Shown: positions 56,075 to 64,000 of the stretch, one piece after another
Layout of the letters: each line of letters begins with the position of its first letter
Position numbering within the stretch: the stretch's first letter is position 1
Source: Ochotona curzoniae
Lineage: Eukaryota; Chordata; Mammalia; Lagomorpha; Ochotonidae
NCBI RefSeq assembly: GCF_017591425.1
Contig: NW_024467106.1
Location: 27,828,501-27,892,500, forward strand
Reading direction: 5' to 3'
DNA length: 64,000 nucleotides
The notes under the pieces: model-generated
Databases searched by the model: none
Seen by the model: only the letters and a program-made list of their open reading frames with translations
What the model was told of the DNA's origin: nothing
Program-made: the position numbers and the translations under genes

Positions 56075-56342
56075 AAGGGCTAATGGTGTGGAGCATCAAG
56101 TGAGACCATTAACTGTGACACTGGCAACTCATATCAGAGTGCCAGTTTGAATCCCAATTGCTCCGCTTCTGATCCAGCTTCTGCTAGAGTCCTCGGGAAA
56201 GCAGTGGAAGACGGCCAAAGTGCTTGGGCCTCCGCCACCCACATGAACCTGGACGGAGTCCCATGCATGCCCCTGGCTGGCCTAGCCCCAGCCCTTGAGA
56301 CCCTTTGGAGAGTGAACCAGCAGACGAAGATCAACGGCACTG
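56075..56342 (+). mobile_element. CSINE, tail lost
   Basis: Head gggctaatggtgtggagcat, gccagtttgaatcccaattg; ends gagtgaaccagcagacgaag. Confidence 0.72.
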
Positions 56343-56954
56343 ACACCAACCAGAAGCTTGTTTGAAACACACCATCTTATCAACAGAGGTAAGGTGCTAG
56401 GAGTGGTCTCCATCCTGATGTAAACACGAGACAAGGGCTAGTGATGGTGCTGAGTGACGGGCTCAGGTGGCAAGCCCAGCTGGGACCTCACATCTTCCCA
56501 GGCTGATTATTTTTTCCTTCCCTTGTATTTGCTGCCGATTTGGAGAACTTAACTATTCATGTCACTATTTATTTCATGTCACTCTCAGCTCAATGACCAG
56601 ATCTCTCTGGAAGGCCCCTTTAATTCATTGTGTTAGTTCTCTTCATACTGGTCATTTCATCTCTTTTTGAGGTTGATATGACAAATAGTAGATGTGGTAT
56701 TTCAGATCCTGGGAAATTAGGTGATTATTGCGGTGATACTTAAGACAACTTGATAATCATTGATAGAAATAAAATCAAATCCCAATTTCACACTTTATAC
56801 CAAAACAACATTCAAGTGACCTAAAAATGCCAAAGGAAAAAAGACAGATATAAAAAGAAAGAAAAAGGAAAGGAGAGATCCACAACGAAAGAAAAATGGA
56901 AACTGTGGGAAACCTGAGTGTATATTTTTTTAATTCTGTAAAGCTTTTTTTTTT

Positions 56955-57273
56955 AAGCTTTATTTATTATTTTTATTGGAAAGTCAGGTATACAAAGAGA
57001 AAGAGAGACAGAGAGAAAGATCTTCTGTCTGCTGGTTCATTCCCCAAGTGCTTGCAACAGCCAGAGCTGAGCTGATCCAAAACCAGAAGCCAGGAGCTTC
57101 CTCTGGGTCTCCCATGCACGTGCAGGGTCCCAAGGCTTTGGCCTGTCCTCGACTGCTTTCCCAGACCACAACCAGGGAGTTGGAAGGGAAGTGGAGCAGC
57201 TGGGACATGAACTGGTGGGATGCCAGTACATGCAAGATGAGGATTTTAGCCACTAGGCTGTTGCATCAGGCCC
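56955..57273 (-). mobile_element. CSINE, antisense
   Basis: Reverse tail agctttatttattatttttat, ggaaagtcaggtatacaaag, head near gttgcatcaggccc. Confidence 0.87.
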
Positions 57274-57539
57274 TCTATAAACCTTCTAAAATAGTATAAA
57301 GCCAAAACATGAATCAGAAAGGGCCACTTGTAAATGACATTTATGCAGCCTGTGAATCAATAGGGAAAGAAAAAGAACAAACAGAAATAAAAATGGTAAA
57401 AGCATCTGAATAGGCCATTGTTCCCACAAAGAATGAGGTCTGCAAACACATGAAAATGTGCTTCGCTCTCTACTTGAAATGCATGCAGTGTGAACTTACA
57501 ATGAAGGCTTCTTCCACCAATCAGATATCCAAAGATTTA

Positions 57540-57880
57540 AAAGGTTTTTAATTCCAATTTTGTCAAGGATCTGAATAAACACACTCTCCTACACCACCAG
57601 TGGGAAGAGAAACTGGAATTACTTTCTGAAAAGCAGTCAGGCACCACTTATTAGAAATGTTCATACTTACATCCTTTCGACTCTGCAGTTCCACATCTGG
57701 GAATTTATTCAACAGAAACAGACTTGCAAGCACTCAACGGAGACGCCTACAGGGATGACTACTTCAGTACTGTGAACAAAAGCAAAGTTGGACACGATAA
57801 AGTACAAGCATTGCACACGGTGTCAGACCATAATGCACTACGGTGCCATTAGCAAGCGTGAGTTCATGCTAGGAGGCTAA
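57540..57880 (+). mobile_element. L1-like 3' ORF2/UTR remnant
   Basis: ctcctacaccaccagtggg, gaaaagcagtcaggcacc, ctctgcagttccacatctgg and agtactgtgaacaaaagc follow the old L1 3' order; no open frame. Confidence 0.5.
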
Positions 57881-58089
57881 TATGTAAATATGTCCTAAGA
57901 TGTTTTGCTAAGTCAAGGTAAGCACCTCATGGAGCTCTGTGGGCCACATGATCCAATTCTGGATAGATCACACACATCAACACATACACAGGGTGAAAAA
58001 AGTTTCACCAAAACATTAACTGAGTTACCTTTCCTTCTGTTGAGATTCTATGCTTCTTTCACTTTTAATTCATTGACTTTATTATTTTT

Positions 58090-58416
58090 TTTTAGATTTA
58101 TTTTATTTTCATTACAAAGTCAGATATACAGAGAGGAGGAGAGACAGAGAGGAAGATCTTCCATCCAATGATTCACTCCCCAGATGAGCGCAACGGCCAA
58201 TGCTATGCCGATCCGAAGCTGGGAACCAGGAACCTCTTCCAGATTTCCCACACAGCTGCAGGGTCCCAAGGTTTTGGGCCGTCCTCGACTGCTTTCCCAG
58301 GCCACAAGCAGGGAGCTGGATGGGAAGTGGAGCTGCCGGGATTAGAACCAGCGCCCATATGGGATCCTGGGAGTCTAAGGCAAGGACTTAAGCTGCTAGG
58401 CCACACCGCTGGGCCC
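58090..58416 (-). mobile_element. CSINE, antisense, full length with target duplication
   Basis: The direct repeat taattcattgacttt flanks it at 58066-58080 and 58417-58431. Head gctgggccc at 58408-58416. Confidence 0.92.
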
Positions 58417-58747
58417 TAATTCATTGACTTTCTTCAACAAATGGTAATTGACCACTTGTAGGCAAATAAAGTGGTTAAAAAGAAAAAGAAAAAAAAAATC
58501 AAGAGCTATAAATTCCAAAGAGCTTGCCTTCTATGTTTCTGTATCCAAATTCTTTATAACAAACATCATTACCTTAATAGGAAAAAATAAGACATGGAAA
58601 AGCAAATGCACTTTACAGATTATTCTACATCACAGCACTCCTTACCTCTGCCTAATCCATCACACTTCCCACCTGTTTTTCCTTCTTGCCCTATAATGAC
58701 CCAGAGCCCACCCATTCTTTCTACCCAGGTGGCAGATGCTTTTCATA

Positions 58748-59062
58748 GGGCCTGGAGTGTTGGCCTAGCAGCTAAAGTCCTCACCTTGAACGTGCCAGGA
58801 TCCCATATGGCCACCAGTTCTAATATCGGCCAGCCCCGCTTCCCATCCAGCTTCCTGCTTGTGGCCTAGGAAAGCAGTCAAGGACAGCCCAAAGCCTTGG
58901 GACCTGCACCCACATGGGAGACCTGGAAGAGGATCTGGGCTCCTGGCTTCGGATCAACACAGCACCGGCCGTTGCAGACACTTGGGAATGGACGATCTTT
59001 CTCTCTGTCTCTCCTCTCTGTATATATCTGACTTTGCAATAAATCTTAAAAAAAAAAAAAAG
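58748..59062 (+). mobile_element. CSINE, pika-type
   Basis: Head gggcctggagtgttggccta, CCTCACCTTGAACGTGCC, tail aataaatct followed by A-run. Confidence 0.87.
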
Positions 59063-59891
59063 AAGTTGTTTATAGGCCCTCCAACACTTAACCTGTGCTG
59101 CCTCCTCTGAACTGACAGACTCACAGGCCACTATGTTTTGTAGCAGCACAGGACACCCTAGAAGCCGGAGGCTTTGTCTCTGTCACTTCTCACACATCTG
59201 ACTATGCCATCAGATCCTGGAATGTCCTCTGGCTCCTCCCGGTTAGTAGCTGAGCATGGTGGCAGAGCCAGGAGCTGGCCATTTCTGCCTGGGGCAGGTC
59301 ACCACAGCATGTCATCTCTGATGGTCTGCCATCCAAGCACTTCCCACTCTGCCTGCTCAGGTGTTAGCTGACATCTGAGCCAGCAGGTTCCCTTTCCTTC
59401 TCCACCAGCCCTTTCTGCTCCGTAAGCATCCTTCCCAGAGAAAGAACCAGGTAGGCACCTGACTCTCAGAGGACGCTAACCGAAACAGTGACTCATGCAG
59501 AAAGATGCCTAGAGAGAGGCACGCTTGGCCCAGGGGTATCTGTGTCAAGCTGTGCTGCTTCCACACTTCGCAGACTTCAGTGTGCACACGGATCATGAGG
59601 GTCACGCTGAGTGCACGTTCCGGCTCACCAGGCCTATGATGATGTCTGCTCCTCATTGTTGTCAGCCCTGGGTACCCCACCACTCCAATGTTCCTTGTGG
59701 TTCTCTAGCAAACGTTCCTCAAGACCTCAGCCAGTGTGCCACCTGCGTCTTGTGAGAAGCCAACCTGTATAGCTGCATTTACAATGACAGAAAATGCAAA
59801 TACGTTCTTTTGCAGCATTTAAAAATGATTTAATAAACTGTGTCATGTATAATGATCAGTGTTATGTGCAATTGTTAAAAACAGATACAAC

Positions 59892-60198
59892 AGGGGCCAG
59901 CATACAGCATGGCAAAAAAGCCGCTGCCTGCAGTGCCTGCATCCCAAACAGGTGTCATGTCAAGACCCGGCTGTTCTGTTTCTAATCCAGCTTCCTCTTA
60001 CTGCACTTGGGAAAGTGTTTGGCCCTTGCACCCATGTGTGAGACCCTGAAGAAATTCCTGGCTTTGGTCTGGACCAACCCTGGCTGTTGTAGTCATTTAG
60101 CGACTGAATCAATGAATGGAAGATCTCTCTCTTTGTGTCTTTCTGTTTCTCTGTAACTCTCTCTTTCAAGTAAACAATAAATAACTCTTAAAATAATA
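59892..60198 (+). mobile_element. CSINE, older rabbit-like type
   Basis: Head ggggccagcatacagcatgg with ccgctgcctgcagtgcctgc; tail acaataaataactcttaaa. Confidence 0.8.
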
Positions 60199-60212
60199 AA
60201 AAGCAGATACAG

Positions 60213-60540
60213 CAGGGTTGGGCATTGTAGGTTGTTGTAGGGTGGTGGGTTAAGTTGCCTGTTGACCAGCATCCATGCTTGAGTACTGGTTCAAATCCTA
60301 TTCCTCCAGTTCAGTCCCAGTTTCATGCTAATGCACCTGAGAGGCAAATAGATAATGGTCCAGGGCTTCAGGTCACTGTCACCTACATGAGATGGCGCTC
60401 TGGGCTCCTGGCTTCAGCCTAGAACCTAGTCCTGGCTGTTGTAGGTGTTTGGGAGAGCGAACCAGCAGATCTTTCTCTTCCTCCCCATTATTCTGCCTTT
60501 CAAATAAGTGCGTATATCTCAAAATTAAAAAAAAAAAAAC
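60213..60540 (+). mobile_element. CSINE
   Basis: Head gggttgggcattgtaggttg with an inserted gttgtagggtggt; tail caaataagtgcgtatatctc. Confidence 0.75.
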
Positions 60541-60569
60541 ACACAGCAGATCTATCTATTCGTCTACAC

Positions 60570-60835
60570 CAGGAGTGGGAAACGTCTGGCCCACAGGCCA
60601 TAGAAGATTTGCAAAATCATTTGGTTTCACCTTGCCAAAGCAACTGCAGGCAGGACTCAAAATTCAATAAGTCTAAAACAGGCTAATTTTTTAAAATTTC
60701 ATTTTATGACACAGTTCCATAGGCTCTGGGATTGGCAGGCTAATGTTTAACCTGACCATTTTGTATGTCCCACAAAAGATGTTATAAATCTCCAAATGGT
60801 CATTGACAAAAAAAAGTTTCCCCATCCATGATGTA
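60570..60835. mobile_element. hAT-like non-autonomous DNA transposon
   Basis: The ends are imperfect inverted repeats: caggagtgggaaac at 60570 and its reverse near gtttccccatccatgatg (60817-60834). Both sides carry the 'gccca-caggcc' / 'gtatgtcccacaaaagatg' words typical of hAT-type MER elements. Family assignment is from memory. Confidence 0.5.
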
Positions 60836-60865
60836 CATCCCAAGACACTGTGAAATGGAGAAGTA

Positions 60866-60932
60866 AAAGGAAGGAAGGAAGGAAAGAAAAAAGAAAAGGA
60901 AAGAAAAAAAAAGAAAAGAAGAAAGGAAGAGC
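60866..60932. repeat. GGAA/GAAA-rich microsatellite
   Basis: Purine-only tract of GGAA units grading into GAAAA units. Confidence 0.9.
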
Positions 60933-61344
60933 AAGATACAGACCAGCATGCATGGCATCAACCTGTTCATCAAAGCAGATTTGTTCAGGCTTGGATTGCA
61001 AGCGATGACAATCGGCCCACAAGAAACCTACCAGAAAGAACTGGGGCTGGGGACGGGGCGACTTGATCTCCTCCTGTTGCCGGGCTCTGCTCTCTCGGGG
61101 GATCTCGACTCTGAGGCAGGCTGTCTGCAAGTGACAGCAGAGAGAGCTGGGGTTGGCCAACAACACCCTGTAATCCTGACATGGGACCACGTCAGCAAAA
61201 AGGGCCTTGCCCAACGGCCTCAGCAAAAACCCTGGGCTTGGATGTGCACTAACCACTACACCCCATGCTGCTTTAGGGGAGGGTCCCCAAGAGAAAGAGA
61301 TGTCTAGAAAGACTATCCCACAGGGGACTGCCCAGCTTATACCT

Positions 61345-61458
61345 GCAGCCTTGTGGGGAGAGAACCAGCGGACAGAAGATCTTTATCTCTGTCTTTCCGT
61401 CTCTGCGTAAATCTGATCTGCCTTTCCAATAAAAGTCAATAAATCTTTTTTAAAAAGT
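61345..61458 (+). mobile_element. CSINE 3' part
   Basis: gagagaaccagcggacagaag to aataaaagtcaataaatctt. Confidence 0.75.
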
Positions 61459-61904
61459 TGTAACACGAGTGCCCATATGCATGTGCACATTTGGGGCTCC
61501 AGGAGCTATTTTTAGAAAGACATAATAGAAGCGATGATCAGGCATCAATGGAGGAGGGGAAGGGGCTTTTACTCCCACCCTACGCCCTTTTGTACTGCTT
61601 CTGTGTTACTTTCATAATGAAAACATTAGTACTAGATGACACCTGAATAACCAACGTCAGACAACGGTACAGTTTTTTGAGGATTTTTCAAGGAAACAAG
61701 CATCTTTTGACTTTCAAAAGGAAGTTGCCCTATTTGTGAGTGGAGCCACACTTGGAAGTGAGAGAGCGTGCACCAAGTTGGGCTCGAGAGATGAGCTCCA
61801 GTTCTGAAATGCACCTGTTCGGGTACTCTCTGGGGCTCCCCGTGGCTCCATTTTCATCTGGGCATGAAAGCCCCTTGCAAGCTGAGCCCTCAGGGCTGGT
61901 ATTG

Positions 61905-62180
61905 GGGTGCATCCCAGACCAGCACCAGCTGAAGTTCAGGCGCCTCCACCTCCCACCTCCATCCTGCTGCTTGCAAAAGCACCTGAGAAAACACGGGAAG
62001 ATGGCCTGAGGGCTTGGGCCCCGCCACTCAACACGGGAGACTGGGAGACGTGTGTGGAGTTCCAGGCTCCCAGCTTCTACCTGGCTCAGCACCAGCCGTA
62101 AGTCCTTACAGTGTGAACCAGTGGAGGGAAGATCTTCTCCCTAACTCTGCCTTCCAAATAAATAAATCTTTAAAAGGTAA
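61905..62180 (+). mobile_element. CSINE
   Basis: Body cacctgagaaaacacgggaag, tail caaataaataaatctttaaa; 5' end worn. Confidence 0.72.
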
Positions 62181-62886
62181 AGTACACACATATAAAGTAC
62201 ATACATATTAAAATATCTGAGCCCTATGCACTTTCAAGACTGTCCTGCTTTCATACTTCAGTTAAGAGCACCTGTTCTTGCCAGCCCAGACCTGTCTAAT
62301 CTTTGCCTCCTTTGCCCTGCACTGCAATTCTACATAGAGGAGACTCGGTCATTTAACAGTCACAAGTCGAACTCTGTCATGTCTGGCCACAGTGCTCAGT
62401 CCATGGAACGCAGTCAACCAGTGGCAGCTATTTCATGTCACTGTGATGGGCAGGTGGCACAGGTAAGCGACTTACCAGGAGTGAAGCTGGTTGCCATTTC
62501 CACCACCTGCAAGCTATTTCCTTGATTATTTGGGGAGGATTATCCAGGGAATTCACGTGTGTCCATCCGCCTGCCCAGCACCTGGATGTTTACTGGTACA
62601 GGCACTTGGTCAACACGTGCTGAGGATGGAGAGCTGGACAGGATATTCCAGGGCTAGCCACACAGCTCCCCTGCTGTGTGGTCACTGCTAAGACCTTTGA
62701 ACCTTCCTGGGTGGCCAGTGCTCCCCTCTGCTAGATCCAAGGCCAAGTCTCCAACTTTCGGGTACCATTAGACTAACCCGCAGGGCTTTGTCAAGCCACA
62801 GCTTGGCAGCTCCACACGCAGTTTCTCATCCAGTGGGTCTGAGATGCAAACTGGTGCGTTTGTACTAATGTCGCTGTTGCTACTGA

Positions 62887-64000
<1,114 letters not shown>

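Noticed and set aside
60747..61307. Open frames of 169 (minus) and 119 (plus) codons as a possible gene or retrocopy
   Set aside because: The minus frame runs into a purine-rich microsatellite and hAT-like remnant; neither product resembles a known protein and no splice or poly(A) evidence exists.

Overview
The window is mammalian nuclear DNA, almost certainly from a lagomorph and most likely a pika (Ochotona). The evidence is about 45 copies of the tRNA-derived lagomorph C-repeat SINE (CSINE), including one near-intact young copy at 40354-40727 with A-box and B-box promoter motifs. Older shared-mammal repeats (MIR, L2, L1 3' ends, Tigger/MER elements, a MaLR-like LTR) lie among them. The species call is inference from remembered repeat types; the order of genes also fits human 9q22.33 inverted.

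Two genes are supported. GALNT12 (polypeptide N-acetylgalactosaminyltransferase 12) is complete on the minus strand. Its ten coding exons run from the ATG at 49729 to the stop at 20073, every intron has GT-AG ends, the phases agree across all junctions, and the spliced product is 583 residues with no disruption. A candidate ATTAAA poly(A) signal follows at 19853-19858. ANKS6 begins on the plus strand at 63415; only exon 1 (to 63770) lies in the window.

Layout: 1-19834 is intergenic sequence downstream of GALNT12, filled with CSINEs, MIR pieces, one MaLR-like LTR and an unclassified block near 16.7-18.3 kb. 19835-49729 is GALNT12; intron 1 (11.9 kb) is crowded with CSINEs and two Tigger7/MER44-like DNA transposons, and intron 3 contains a 1.15 kb minisatellite of 8-bp units. 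49350-50120 is the GALNT12 CpG-island promoter. 50121-62950 is the 13.7 kb divergent interval to ANKS6, with a MER2-like element, a hAT-like element, an L1 3' remnant and many CSINEs. 62990-63840 is the ANKS6 CpG island and exon 1.

The two genes are neighbours by synteny rather than by shared function: GALNT12 starts mucin-type O-glycosylation in the Golgi, and ANKS6 is a ciliary inversin-compartment scaffold. No new coding system is visible. The most unusual structures are the intron 3 minisatellite (open in all three minus frames), two CSINEs inserted in succession at one target site inside a Tigger7/MER44-like element, a 107-bp tandem duplication that copied a SINE tail with its target site, inverted CSINE pairs, and a 47-bp tandem duplication just upstream of the ANKS6 start codon.
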